64,000 nucleotides of DNA from RGIG2000 sp045612665 (GTDB lineage Bacteria; Bacillota; Clostridia; Oscillospirales; CAG-272). Where the stretch lies: NCBI GenBank assembly GCA_045612665.1, contig JAZKZO010000013.1, forward strand, positions 1 through 64,000, given 5' to 3'. The position numbers and the translations under genes are program-made. The notes under the pieces were generated by a model. That model was not told the origin of the DNA and did no database searches. It was given only the letters and a program-made list of their open reading frames with translations. This document shows positions 32,933 to 42,919 of the stretch, piece by piece (the stretch's first letter is position 1; each line of letters opens with the position of its first letter).

Positions 32933-34639
32933 ATGCTTTATTCCTTACATATTGAAAATATAGCAGTTGCCAAAAGTGTTGATATTGAATTCGAAAACGG
33001 TTTTAATGTGCTTACCGGCGAAACTGGTGCGGGTAAATCTATCATTATTGACTCGATAGGTTTGATTTTAGGTGCTAAGGGCTCGAGGGAGCTTATTCGC
33101 CAAGGTAGTGAAAAAGCCATTGTTAATGCGCTATTTTCAAATCCTTCCGAATCGGTATACGCGCTTTGCGATGAATATGGAATAGATTATGATAAAGACG
33201 ATCTTTTTTCAGTGTCGAGATTTATCTCTTCTGACGGAAAAAGCATCGCAAAAATCAATTCCAGAACGGTTCCTCTTGCACAACTCAAGGCTATTGGCAC
33301 ATATTTGATTAATATTCACGGTCAAAACGAGAATCACACCTTTATGAATAAGGCTAATCATATACTTCTTTTGGACGAATACGTTTCTTGCGATGTGCTT
33401 GTTGGAGAATATTCGAAGCTTTATTCTAAGCTTGCATCCTTAAAAAATGAAATCGCATCGCTACGCGAGATGAGCAAGCAAAAGGATATGATGGTTGATA
33501 TTCTTAATTATCAAGTAAACGAGATTGCGTCGGCTAAATTGAAGGATGAAAACGAAGAGGAGAACCTTTTACAACTTCGCACAAGACTCAAGAAAGCCGA
33601 AAAAATCGTCAAGCAGTCTTCTAACATATACAAGGTGATATGCAAGAATGATAGTGGAATAAGTGCTGTTTATTTGATTGATAAGGCGATAGAATCTCTT
33701 GTAAAGCTTGCTGACGTTCAACCTGAGGCTTCCGAAATGGCCGAAAAGCTTACGTCTTACAAATATGAGATTACTGATATCGCCGACAGAGCGCGTGAGT
33801 TCGGGTCGTTTGGTGGCATAGAAAATCCTGAAGAGGAGCTCCAAAGCATTGAATCAAGGCTTACGCTTATTCAAAAGCTAAAGAAAAAATATGGCTCTAG
33901 TATTCGAGAAATAATAAATTTCAAGATAGATGCTGAAGAAAAACTTAAGAACTTTGAGCGTGGCGAAGAAAAAATTGAGGAATTGAGCGCGGAATACAAG
34001 AAATTATATCAAAATGCTCTTGATGTTGCCGAAAAGCTACATGAGATTAGAATTAATGGGTCTAAGAGGCTCAGCAAGACTATAAAAGAGGCGCTTGAGT
34101 TCTTGGATATGCCAAAGGTAATGTTTGAAATTAAGGTTGAAAAAACAGCTTCCTCGGGCAAAACAATGCTATCGTCGCTTGGAATGGATGACGTTGAGTT
34201 TATGATTGCAACAAATCCGGGTGAAGAGCTTGCACCAATGAGCAAAATTGCATCGGGTGGAGAGCTTTCAAGAATAATGCTAGCTATGAAGAGTGCAATG
34301 TCTGATAAGAATGGTGCTCAAACGGTCATTTTTGATGAAATTGATACAGGTGTATCGGGAAGTACCTCTCAAAAAATTGGAATTAAGCTAAAATCAATTG
34401 CTTCTAATACTCAAACAATATGTGTAACTCACTCGCCACAAATTGCATCTTTAGCTGATTCTCATTTCTTTATAAAGAAAAAAGAGATAGATAATCGAGC
34501 ACAGGCGCAGGTTACGCTTCTTGATGAGGAAGCGCGAATTGCTGAAATTGCAAGAATAATAGGTGGAATAAACGTAACCGATAAGCAGTTTGCTGCCGCA
34601 AGAGAGCTCATTAATCAATCAAAAGGACTTTCTAAATAG
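32933..34639 (+). CDS. recN: DNA repair protein RecN
   Basis: SMC-like ATPase acting at double-strand breaks. Walker A GETGAGKSIIID near 29-40, INIHGQNENHTF (Q-loop), two coiled-coil arms about 150-370, signature IASGGELSRIMLAMK near 438 and Walker B VIFDEIDTGVSG. Length 568 aa. AAAGGAG precedes the ATG. The gene follows argR after 27 bases. Confidence 0.97.
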   Translation: MLYSLHIENIAVAKSVDIEFENGFNVLTGETGAGKSIIIDSIGLILGAKGSRELIRQGSEKAIVNALFSNPSESVYALCDEYGIDYDKDDLFSVSRFISSDGKSIAKINSRTVPLAQLKAIGTYLINIHGQNENHTFMNKANHILLLDEYVSCDVLVGEYSKLYSKLASLKNEIASLREMSKQKDMMVDILNYQVNEIASAKLKDENEEENLLQLRTRLKKAEKIVKQSSNIYKVICKNDSGISAVYLIDKAIESLVKLADVQPEASEMAEKLTSYKYEITDIADRAREFGSFGGIENPEEELQSIESRLTLIQKLKKKYGSSIREIINFKIDAEEKLKNFERGEEKIEELSAEYKKLYQNALDVAEKLHEIRINGSKRLSKTIKEALEFLDMPKVMFEIKVEKTASSGKTMLSSLGMDDVEFMIATNPGEELAPMSKIASGGELSRIMLAMKSAMSDKNGAQTVIFDEIDTGVSGSTSQKIGIKLKSIASNTQTICVTHSPQIASLADSHFFIKKKEIDNRAQAQVTLLDEEARIAEIARIIGGINVTDKQFAAARELINQSKGLSK

Positions 34640-34693
34640 CTTTAAGTCAAATTTCGCATATACTTTTAGTAAAAAAGTGTTTGTGGAGTTGAT

Positions 34694-35596
34694 ATGAACG
34701 ATAAGTTTTTAAAGCTTTTGATTGAGAATGGAATAAAATACGAGCTTGATTATCCTACTAGCAAGTTAAGCTCATTCGAGCTTGGTGGAAAAACGAAAAC
34801 GATTCTTTTTCCCAAGGAAATGAATGAGTTTTGTGAAATTTTGTGCTTTTTGAGGCAAAATGATATGAAATTTTACATTGTGGGGGCTTGTACAAATACA
34901 TTCTTTTCGGACGAAGGCTTTGAAGGAGTTATTGTTAGCACGAGCTTGTTAAATAAAAGCTTTTGTGAAAATAACACTATTAGCGCTATGTGTGGGGCGC
35001 TTGTTACCGATTTATCCGTTCTCGCTATGAAAAACGGACTTTCTGGCATGGAGTTTTGTTTAGGCATTCCAGGAAGCGTTGGTGGGGCTATAGCGATGAA
35101 TGCCAGTGCTTTTGAAAGCACGATGTCCAATATCGTTTTGAAAAGCGAAGTTGTTGATTTGAGATCTGGAAAACGATTTATAATTGACAACAAAGAGCAT
35201 CTTTTTGAAAAAAAGAGCTCCTTGATAACTAAAAATAGAAATTTTGTGCTTTTAAATACGCAATTCATCTTAGAAAGGCAAGAGAAATCTAGCATATACA
35301 ACGAGATGAAGCGAATTGCGTTAAAAAGAATGTACTCTCAACCTCTTGACAAGGGAAGCTGTGGTAGTGCATTTAAACGGCCATTATGTGGGTATGCTTC
35401 TAAAATGATAGATAACGCCGGACTTAAGGGTGAGAAAATTGGGAACGTGGCAATATCGAATAAACATGCCGGATTTATTGTGAACTTGGGATGCGGAAAT
35501 GCTCGAGATGTATTGAAACTTGTCAATAAAACAAAAAAAGAAATTTTAGATAGATTCGGTAGCGTCTTGGAAGAGGAATTTATATTTGTTGAATGA
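34694..35596 (+). CDS. murB: UDP-N-acetylenolpyruvoylglucosamine reductase
   Basis: FAD enzyme making UDP-MurNAc for peptidoglycan. FAD-binding signatures LGGKTKTILFP and CLGIPGSVGGAIAMNASAFE; catalytic Ser in GSCGSAFKRP; C-terminal GLKGEKIGNVAISNKHAGF and a terminal Glu-rich end. Length 300 aa, type II-like. GGAG precedes the ATG. It stands between recN and whiA; no promoter is evident in the 54-base gap. Confidence 0.96.
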   Translation: MNDKFLKLLIENGIKYELDYPTSKLSSFELGGKTKTILFPKEMNEFCEILCFLRQNDMKFYIVGACTNTFFSDEGFEGVIVSTSLLNKSFCENNTISAMCGALVTDLSVLAMKNGLSGMEFCLGIPGSVGGAIAMNASAFESTMSNIVLKSEVVDLRSGKRFIIDNKEHLFEKKSSLITKNRNFVLLNTQFILERQEKSSIYNEMKRIALKRMYSQPLDKGSCGSAFKRPLCGYASKMIDNAGLKGEKIGNVAISNKHAGFIVNLGCGNARDVLKLVNKTKKEILDRFGSVLEEEFIFVE

Positions 35597-35603
35597 GGTT
35601 TTT

Positions 35604-36464
35604 ATGAGTTCATTTTCAAATACAACTAAAAGAGAATTGCTAGAAATTGGCAAATTGAAAAAGTGTTGTGCGTTTTCGTTTTTGTATGGATGCTTTTATC
35701 TTTTTGATGGTGAAAGTGAGGCGGATTTGTCAAAAAAGACAAATGCCGAAAATGCTAAATACATTGACGATATGCTTGCGTCGGTGTTGAAAAACAAAGA
35801 GGTTAAATATGATGCAAAAAAACGAGAAATGCGCGTAGATAAAGGAGTTGTAAGATATTTTACAATTGCCGAATATAAAGATAATATTTTCAAATGCTCG
35901 TCTTGTGAGGGATGCTTTTTAAGAGCTGTCTTTTTGATGTGTGGAAGCGTCAATGATCCTGAAAAATCATATCGATTAGAGCTTGTTTTTGATGAAAAAT
36001 CAAAAGGCGATGAAATAACCGAGCTTCTTTGCGAGCTTGGATTCATTCCAAAGACAAGCATTAGAAACGGAAAGTATATTATCTATTTTAGGGATAGCGA
36101 GCAAATCGAAAATTTCCTAGCTTTAATAGGTGCTGTAAATGCTACTTTTGCCGTTATGAATAGCAAAATATATAAAGAATTCGTTAACAATGCCAATCGC
36201 GCTGCGAATTGCGATACGGCTAACATAAACAAATCTCTTAAGGCTAACGAAAAGTACATAAGTGCTATTCAATGGCTAATTGATACAGGAAGCTTTGATG
36301 CTTTATCCGAGCAGTTAAAGGAAACTGCTAACAAGCGCCTAGAGTTCAAGGAGCTTAACTTTGAACAGCTTGGAAAGCGATTTGAACCGCCGATTTCAAA
36401 ATCGGGAATGTATCACAGACTTGAAAAAATACTTGAAATCTATAATGAAATAAGAAAATCATAG
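35604..36464 (+). CDS. whiA: WhiA, sporulation/division DNA-binding protein
   Basis: Gram-positive regulator with a degenerate homing-endonuclease (LAGLIDADG-like) N-terminal region and a C-terminal helix-turn-helix. ATG 35604 with GAGG upstream is preferred over TTG 35586 inside murB. N-terminal SSFSNTTKRELLE and CAFSFLYGCFY; the C-terminal hallmark is FEPPISKSGMYHRLEKI. Length 286 aa is slightly short for the family. In many Firmicutes whiA is next to yvcK/yvcL; here it lies between murB and dnaE. Confidence 0.93.
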   Translation: MSSFSNTTKRELLEIGKLKKCCAFSFLYGCFYLFDGESEADLSKKTNAENAKYIDDMLASVLKNKEVKYDAKKREMRVDKGVVRYFTIAEYKDNIFKCSSCEGCFLRAVFLMCGSVNDPEKSYRLELVFDEKSKGDEITELLCELGFIPKTSIRNGKYIIYFRDSEQIENFLALIGAVNATFAVMNSKIYKEFVNNANRAANCDTANINKSLKANEKYISAIQWLIDTGSFDALSEQLKETANKRLEFKELNFEQLGKRFEPPISKSGMYHRLEKILEIYNEIRKS

Positions 36465-36478
36465 AAAAGGAGAAAACA

Positions 36479-39400
36479 ATGTCGGGCTTTGTACATTTAC
36501 ATTTACATAGTGAATACAGTCTTTTAGACGGTGCTTGTAAGATAAAAGAGATACCGAAGGTTGCCAAAAGCTTGGGCCAAGATGCCGTTGCCATAACTGA
36601 CCACGGAAATATGTTCGGCGTTGTTGAGTTCTATAAGGCTTGCAAGGCTGAGGGAATAAAGCCTATTATAGGTTGTGAGGTTTACGTTGCACCTGGTAGC
36701 CGATTTGAAAGAGCAAGAATAAACGATATTTCATATTCTCATCTTGTTTTGCTTGCAAAAAACGAAATTGGATATAAAAATCTTTCGTTTTTAGTATCCG
36801 CGGGCTTCACTGAGGGCTTTTACGTTAAGCCGAGAGTGGATATAGAGCTTTTAAAGGAGCATTCCGAGGGACTTATATGCTTGTCCGCATGTCTTTCCGG
36901 ATTTATACCAAAAAGTATCGTTTTGGGCGATATAAACGGTGCCGAAAAGCATATAAGACTTTTGCAATCCATTTTTGGCAGGGAAGATTTTTATCTTGAA
37001 ATGCAAAACCACGGCATAGAAGAGGAATTGGTTGTAAACGATGCACTTTTAAAGTTGGCTAATGATACTAATTCGAAGATTGTTGCCACAAATGATGTTC
37101 ATTACCTTAAAAAGGATGATTCTGAAAAGCAGCTTATCCTTATGTCTGTGCAAACTAATACTACAAAATCAAATAACTCTAATATTGCTTTTAAAACAAG
37201 CGAATTTTATCTTAAAAATGATGATGAAATGCGATTTGTCTTTAAAACGTGTCCTGAGGCGTGTGATGCTACTTTGGAAATTGCGGATAAATGTAATTTT
37301 GAATTTGATTTTGACAAGATAAGATTGCCTAAATTTCCAATAGAAAACGGTCTTACATCGGAAGAATATTTGAGATCCTTGACTTATAAGGGCTTTAAAA
37401 GTAAGGTTGATAGCTCGCTTATTTGCTTTTCGGACGAGCATCCGGAGGAGTTATATGAGCAAAGAATTGAATATGAGCTTGACGTTATAAATAAAATGGG
37501 ATACAATGATTACTTTTTGATAGTTTGGGACTTTATAAACTATGCAAAGAGCAATTCTATTCCTGTTGGGCCTGGTAGAGGCTCGGGTGCGGGAAGTCTT
37601 GTAGCATTCCTTTTGGGTATTACGGATGTCGATTCTATTAAATTTGATTTGCTTTTTGAGCGCTTTTTGAACGTTGAAAGAGTAAGTATGCCTGATATTG
37701 ATACCGATTTTTGCTATGAGCGCAGAGATGAGGTTATCGAATATGTAAAAAATAAATATGGCGCAGACCACGTGGCCCAAATCGTTACATTTGGAACAAT
37801 GGCGGCTAAAGCTGCTATAAGAGACGTTGGACGTGTTTTGGAAATGCCGTATTCACAGATTGATATGATTTCTAAAATGATTCCTTACGGAGCTACTCTT
37901 GCTGAAGCGCTTGAGCAAAATAAGGAACTAAAGAAATTATACGATACGGACGATGACGTTAAAGCATTAATTGACACATCTATGTCTATTGAGGGATTGC
38001 CAAGACACGCCTCAACCCACGCAGCTGGCGTAGTTATCACAGAGGAGCCTATGTTTGACAGTATTCCTTTGTCTGTAAACGGCGGAATGGTGGTAACTCA
38101 ATATGCAAAGGATGCGATTGAACAGCTTGGATTTTTGAAGTTTGACTTTTTGGGGCTTAGATATTTAACAATTATAAGCGATACTGAGAAGCTTATAAGA
38201 AAGAAAAATCCCAATTTCAACATTGAAAAAATCGATTTTTATGATAAAGACGTGTATAAGCTTTTGTCATCAGGTAAAACGGACGGCGTATTTCAACTTG
38301 AAAGTGCCGGAATAAAGCAGGTTTTGACACAGCTTCAGCCCGATAGATTCGACGATATCATTGCTTGTATTGCTTTGTATCGTCCTGGTCCTATGGATTC
38401 TATTCCTGACTATATAGAGAGAAGGCATTCGCAGGGCAAAATTCAATATAAATCACCACTTCTTGAGCCGATTTTGCGTTCTACCTACGGTTGCATCGTA
38501 TATCAAGAGCAGGTTATGCAAATGTGCGTTAAAATCGCGGGGTATTCCTATGGACATGCCGATATTGTAAGACGAGCAATGTCGAAAAAGAAGGCATCCG
38601 TTATGGAGCAGGAAAGAAGCGAGTTTATAAACGGAGCTTTGAAAAACGGTATTTCCGAGAGTGTTGCGAACGAGCTTTTTGAGGAAATGCTTGGATTTGC
38701 AAAATACGCCTTTAATAAGAGCCACGCTGTTGCTTATGCAGTAATTGCTTATAGAACGGCTTACCTTAAGGTAAAATATCCAAAGGAATATTATGCATCT
38801 CTTATTACATCGGTGCTTGGAAATATTAGCAAAACAAACGAGTATATTGATGAGTGCGAAAAGCTAAATATTCATGTTTTACCGCCTGACGTTAATAAGA
38901 GCGACGTTAATTTCTCAATCGACGATACAAATATAAGATTTGGACTTTTGGCGCTCAAAAACGTTGGAAGAAGCTTTATTTCCTCGATCGTTAGAGAAAG
39001 AGAACAAAACGGAAGCTATAAATCCTTTGAGGACTTTATTTTCAGACTCAAAAGTGCCGATATCAATAAGCGTCAAATAGAGGCGCTTATAAAGGCAGGC
39101 GCGTTCGATTCTCTTGGCAAAAAGCGATCACAGCTTATGAGCAAGTACGAGGAAATCGTCGATAGTGCTACAAATCTTTCAAGAACAACTGCTCATGGTC
39201 AAACTGACATCTTTTCTATGATGAGCGATGGCTCGGATAAGGATGTTTTACCTCAATTTGAATATCCTGAAATCGAAGAGTTTTCCAAAAAAGAGCTTCT
39301 TATGTTTGAAAAAGAGGTTGCGGGAATATATTTTTCGGGACATATTCTTGATTCTTACAGTAAGCATATATCCAAAATTTCTCCTGTTAAAATTATCAAT

Positions 39401-39946
39401 ATAACAGGAAATGAGGAAAAGGAAGGTGCTTACAAGGAAAAGGATAAGGTTGTAATAGCCGGAATTATAACGTCTCGCACTGTTAAGCAAACCAAAAAGA
39501 AGGAAAATATGGCGTTTATTAGTCTTGAAGATCCAACAGGAGAAATAGAGGTGATTGTTTTTCCTGCTTTTTATGAAAAGTATGCCGATGTGCTTGTGGT
39601 TGAAAATATAGTTTCTATTACAGGTACTGTAAGTGTACGCGAGGATGAGCCGTGTAAGGTATTATTGACAAATGCCGAAAATGTTGTTCAAAACTCGGAA
39701 TTCACAGAAAAGCAATCAAAATCTACTCCGAAGCTTTATTTGAGGGTAAACTCTATGAATGCGCCTGTTGTAAAGGATATTACGAAGCTTTTAAAGGATT
39801 TTTCGGGAGATGCTGAAATTATTTTCTATGATTCTCAAACGAAAAAGTATATAAAGGCTACCGAGCTTTCGATTTCCGTGAACGAGCAGGTTTTGAGTAT
39901 ATTGAAAGCAATTTTAGGTGAAGAATCGGTAATATATAAGGAATAA
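36479..39946 (+). CDS. dnaE: DNA polymerase III alpha subunit (DnaE)
   Basis: Replicative polymerase subunit of 1155 aa. PHP domain at about 5-200 (HLHLHSEYSLLDGACK, ITDHGNMFGVVEFY), polymerase core with GPGRGSGAGSLVAF near 363 and catalytic PDIDTDF near 404, tandem helix-hairpin-helix near 850, OB-fold at about 985-1060 (VVIAGIITSRTVKQTKKKEN). There is no internal proofreading exonuclease insertion of PolC type, so this is the DnaE lineage. GGAG precedes the ATG. Ends in a terminator. Confidence 0.98.
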   Translation: MSGFVHLHLHSEYSLLDGACKIKEIPKVAKSLGQDAVAITDHGNMFGVVEFYKACKAEGIKPIIGCEVYVAPGSRFERARINDISYSHLVLLAKNEIGYKNLSFLVSAGFTEGFYVKPRVDIELLKEHSEGLICLSACLSGFIPKSIVLGDINGAEKHIRLLQSIFGREDFYLEMQNHGIEEELVVNDALLKLANDTNSKIVATNDVHYLKKDDSEKQLILMSVQTNTTKSNNSNIAFKTSEFYLKNDDEMRFVFKTCPEACDATLEIADKCNFEFDFDKIRLPKFPIENGLTSEEYLRSLTYKGFKSKVDSSLICFSDEHPEELYEQRIEYELDVINKMGYNDYFLIVWDFINYAKSNSIPVGPGRGSGAGSLVAFLLGITDVDSIKFDLLFERFLNVERVSMPDIDTDFCYERRDEVIEYVKNKYGADHVAQIVTFGTMAAKAAIRDVGRVLEMPYSQIDMISKMIPYGATLAEALEQNKELKKLYDTDDDVKALIDTSMSIEGLPRHASTHAAGVVITEEPMFDSIPLSVNGGMVVTQYAKDAIEQLGFLKFDFLGLRYLTIISDTEKLIRKKNPNFNIEKIDFYDKDVYKLLSSGKTDGVFQLESAGIKQVLTQLQPDRFDDIIACIALYRPGPMDSIPDYIERRHSQGKIQYKSPLLEPILRSTYGCIVYQEQVMQMCVKIAGYSYGHADIVRRAMSKKKASVMEQERSEFINGALKNGISESVANELFEEMLGFAKYAFNKSHAVAYAVIAYRTAYLKVKYPKEYYASLITSVLGNISKTNEYIDECEKLNIHVLPPDVNKSDVNFSIDDTNIRFGLLALKNVGRSFISSIVREREQNGSYKSFEDFIFRLKSADINKRQIEALIKAGAFDSLGKKRSQLMSKYEEIVDSATNLSRTTAHGQTDIFSMMSDGSDKDVLPQFEYPEIEEFSKKELLMFEKEVAGIYFSGHILDSYSKHISKISPVKIINITGNEEKEGAYKEKDKVVIAGIITSRTVKQTKKKENMAFISLEDPTGEIEVIVFPAFYEKYADVLVVENIVSITGTVSVREDEPCKVLLTNAENVVQNSEFTEKQSKSTPKLYLRVNSMNAPVVKDITKLLKDFSGDAEIIFYDSQTKKYIKATELSISVNEQVLSILKAILGEESVIYKE

Positions 39947-39968
39947 AAATCGGCGAAAGCCGATTTTT
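39945..39968 (+). terminator. Intrinsic terminator after dnaE
   Basis: AAAAATCGGC pairs with GCCGATTTTT around a GAAA tetraloop and overlaps the dnaE stop codon; A/TTTTTT follows. Confidence 0.92.
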
Positions 39969-40060
39969 ATTTTTTGAAAAAAGTGTAATAATGTGAAAAA
40001 TAAAGTTGAATTTATAAAAGCTACTTTTCGAATAATATTTTTGATGGAAAGGAGTTTTTT

Positions 40061-42280
40061 ATGCAAAAGAAAAAACACGCTATTGGCAAAGCAGTGCTTA
40101 TTAGCACATTAATTCTTGTTTTACTAATTCTTTCCTTTCTTCTTTATGTTTATTTTGGCCTTAGTAAGGAGATAGACTTGTCGCTTATTAGAACGGGCGG
40201 CTCGTCTATTACGAGGGTGTATGCATTCGAAAGAGAAAACGGTATTGTAGACGTGTATAATCCAAAGGAGCTTGAAGAAGAAAGAATTTTCTATAAAAAT
40301 AGTGAATGGTGTTCAATTTATGATATGCCAAAAGATCTTATAAATGCTTTTATAGCGGTTGAGGACCATAAATTTTACGAGCATAATGGTGTCGATTGGC
40401 CAAGGACGGTAAAAGCGACGATGAATTATATTTTCAAGCTTGAAAAATCAAGCTTTGGTGGATCTACAATTACGCAACAGCTTATAAAAAATCTCACAGG
40501 CGACGATATGGCAACTCCTAAAAGAAAGCTTGAGGAGATTATGAGGGCGATAAATCTTGAAAAGAAGCTTGGAAAAAACGAAATATTGGAGCTTTATCTC
40601 AATATCGTTTATCTTTCACAAAATGCATATGGCGTACAAAGTGCATCGAGGTTATATTTTGATAAGGACGTAAGAGATTTGTCCTTGGCAGAGTGTGCAA
40701 CACTTGCATCTATTGTAAAAAGTCCTGTGAAATATGATCCTTATACAAATCCTGAAAATAACGAGAGCAGGCGCAAAATAATTCTTGATATGATGCTATC
40801 CTATGGAATGGTATCAAAAGAGGAATATGATAAGGCAACAAATGAGATAATTGAGATCGATTCTAAGATTGAGGTCGAGAGAACAAGTGGCGTTTATTCA
40901 TGGTTTACGGAAAAACTAATTGAGGATGTGGCTCACGATTTAATGCAAAAGTATAATTTGAGCTACGAGGGCGCCATTACAATGATAAACAAGGGTGGAC
41001 TTAACATTTATTCTACAGTTGATCCAAGCGTTCAAGAGGCAGTAGATAGGACCTTTGAGAGTTATATCGCATATTTGAAGCCTCAAAACGGAAAATATCC
41101 CGAGGGAGCGTGTGTTGTTTTAGATCCTTATACCTCAGATGTGTTAGCGATTGCCGGTGGAGTTGGAAAAAAGGGTGCAAATAGGATTTTTAATAGAGCT
41201 ACTGATGCTAAAAGACCTCTTGGCTCGGTAATAAAGCCGTTATCAGTGTACACGCCCGGAATCGAAAACAAAAATTTCACATATGCCACGCCTTATGATG
41301 ATGCGCCAATTTTCAAAAACGGAGAGCTTTGGCCAAGTAACGCGAGTGGAAATTACTTGGGGCTTATGAGTGTTAATTATGCGATTGAACATTCTATAAA
41401 TACTGTTGCTGTAAAGGCGCTTTTGGATGTTGGAATTAAAGAATCGTTTGATTTTTGTAAAAATAAGCTCGGATTTAATCTTAAAGAGAGCGACAAAAAC
41501 GAAGCCCCTCTCGCGCTTGGGCAGTTGACAGATGGAGAGAGTCTTTTAAATGTAACGAATGCGTATTCAATGCTTGCAAACGGTGGCACATTGGCTAAGC
41601 CGAGAAGCTATTATTATGTAACTGACAATTATGGAAATATCCTTTTATCGAACGATTATGAGGGCGAAAGAGTAATTAGCGAGGATACAGCATCAATTAT
41701 GAATATAATGCTTAAAAACGTTGTTGAAAACGGTACAGGCAAAGCTATTACTATTAAAGATAAATTCGAAACCTGTGCAAAGACGGGCACCTCGGGCGAA
41801 AATAAGGACAAATGGTTTGTCGGCTATACACCGTATTATCTTTGTGGAGTTTGGGTTGGATATGATGAGCCTGTGAGCATGAGTGGTAGTGCAGGATACG
41901 CCTCGTCGCTTTTTGATGCGGTTATGACAAGAGTGCACGCGGGAAAGGATGAGAACGCTGAGATTTTTAAATCGAATAACGTGGTTGTAAGAGAATTTTG
42001 CGTTGATTCCGGGAAAATTCCTTCGGATAAGTGCGGATTTGACACAAGACTAAATCGAATTCAAATCGGTTATTTTATCAAGGGAACAGAACCGACGGAG
42101 TTGTGTGATAGACATATAACGATAGAGATTGATATACGAGATGGAACAGTGGCGAAAAAGCACACTAAGGCAATTTATAGACGAAAAATTTCACTCGTAG
42201 ATTATGAAAGGGAAGAAGAGCTTGAATATTTAGATATTTTTGACAAAAAGTATCTTTTCAAAGAGCTTTTAGAGAATTAA
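40061..42280 (+). CDS. Class A penicillin-binding protein (PBP1A type)
   Basis: Bifunctional peptidoglycan synthase, 739 aa. One N-terminal membrane helix (about 10-33). Glycosyltransferase domain with catalytic Glu at 101 in AVEDHKFYEHNGVDW and GGSTITQQLIKN. Transpeptidase domain with SxxK as GSVIKP (Ser 389), SIN near 446 and KTGTS (Lys 574). A charged C-terminal tail follows. GGAAAGGAG lies upstream of the ATG. No consensus promoter stands out in the 90 bases after the dnaE terminator. It is closed by a terminator that also covers the next gene's ribosome binding site. Confidence 0.95.
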   Translation: MQKKKHAIGKAVLISTLILVLLILSFLLYVYFGLSKEIDLSLIRTGGSSITRVYAFERENGIVDVYNPKELEEERIFYKNSEWCSIYDMPKDLINAFIAVEDHKFYEHNGVDWPRTVKATMNYIFKLEKSSFGGSTITQQLIKNLTGDDMATPKRKLEEIMRAINLEKKLGKNEILELYLNIVYLSQNAYGVQSASRLYFDKDVRDLSLAECATLASIVKSPVKYDPYTNPENNESRRKIILDMMLSYGMVSKEEYDKATNEIIEIDSKIEVERTSGVYSWFTEKLIEDVAHDLMQKYNLSYEGAITMINKGGLNIYSTVDPSVQEAVDRTFESYIAYLKPQNGKYPEGACVVLDPYTSDVLAIAGGVGKKGANRIFNRATDAKRPLGSVIKPLSVYTPGIENKNFTYATPYDDAPIFKNGELWPSNASGNYLGLMSVNYAIEHSINTVAVKALLDVGIKESFDFCKNKLGFNLKESDKNEAPLALGQLTDGESLLNVTNAYSMLANGGTLAKPRSYYYVTDNYGNILLSNDYEGERVISEDTASIMNIMLKNVVENGTGKAITIKDKFETCAKTGTSGENKDKWFVGYTPYYLCGVWVGYDEPVSMSGSAGYASSLFDAVMTRVHAGKDENAEIFKSNNVVVREFCVDSGKIPSDKCGFDTRLNRIQIGYFIKGTEPTELCDRHITIEIDIRDGTVAKKHTKAIYRRKISLVDYEREEELEYLDIFDKKYLFKELLEN

Positions 42281-42284
42281 ATTG

Positions 42285-42321
42285 AAAACCGCCTCATATT
42301 TTGTTTTGAGGTGGTTTTTTT
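42285..42321 (+). terminator. Terminator after the PBP gene, overlapping the next gene's SD
   Basis: AAAACCGCCTCA (42285-42296) pairs with TGAGGTGGTTTT (42307-42318), one wobble, then T-run. The right arm contains GAGGTGG, the only SD-like sequence for the following gene. Confidence 0.88.
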
Positions 42322-42850
42322 GAAGAAAATGTCTATATTTTCGAAATTCTTTTCGAGAATAAATAAGGAGTTAAAAACGGTTTGTACGAAAAGAGCCTTG
42401 ATTTTGGGCTTGATTTTTTTGGCAATCGGTATTTTGAATTGGATTTTATGCTCGAACGGTGTAAGGGTCGCTTGTTTTTGGCAGATTCCAAGAACTGCGA
42501 TGCCTGTTTTTCTTGTGTATTTGCTTTGGGCAATCTCGTATTTCTTGATAGGAGTGCTGATTTCAGCGTGTTTTAACGGTATTGAGAGATTTAGACGGCA
42601 TTTGATTTACAAGGATATACTGGTTTTGGTTATAATGCAAGTCTTTTCGTATATTAGCTATTCATTATTTTGGGGAGCAAGTGCACCTTTTTTGGCGTTT
42701 TTGGCCCTTATGATTGCATCCCTTGCGTGCCTTATCGAGATTGTCTCATTGGCGAAATATTTCTCGGTGTGGACAATATTTTTGTCGATACACCTTATGT
42801 GGCTTCTTTATAACGCCTATGTTTCCCTTGCTTTTTCTATAATTAACTAA
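42320..42850 (+). CDS. TspO/MBR-like membrane protein (divergent)
   Basis: About 176 aa with five predicted membrane helices (about 27-45, 58-85, 97-115, 120-142, 147-170), the TspO number. The C-terminal half (YSLFWGASAPFLAFLALMIA, HLMWLLYNAYVSLAF) follows the TspO pattern of a Trp near helix 3 and an aromatic-Asn ending in helix 5, but the family's proline before the last helix is missing. Assignment is by pattern only. Start is uncertain: TTG 42320 has GAGGTGG upstream; ATG 42329 lacks an SD; GTG 42311 overlaps the SD. No separate promoter is visible. Confidence 0.5.
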   Translation: MKKMSIFSKFFSRINKELKTVCTKRALILGLIFLAIGILNWILCSNGVRVACFWQIPRTAMPVFLVYLLWAISYFLIGVLISACFNGIERFRRHLIYKDILVLVIMQVFSYISYSLFWGASAPFLAFLALMIASLACLIEIVSLAKYFSVWTIFLSIHLMWLLYNAYVSLAFSIIN

Positions 42851-42854
42851 ATTG

Positions 42855-42883
42855 TTGACACTAAAATAGAATTGTGTTAATAT
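42855..42883 (+). promoter_or_regulatory. Predicted promoter of the Mrr-like gene
   Basis: Perfect TTGACA (42855-42860), 17 bp, TAATAT (42878-42883). Confidence 0.65.
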
Positions 42884-42919
42884 ATAACTATAAAAAACAC
42901 AACTTGACGGGAGAGTATT

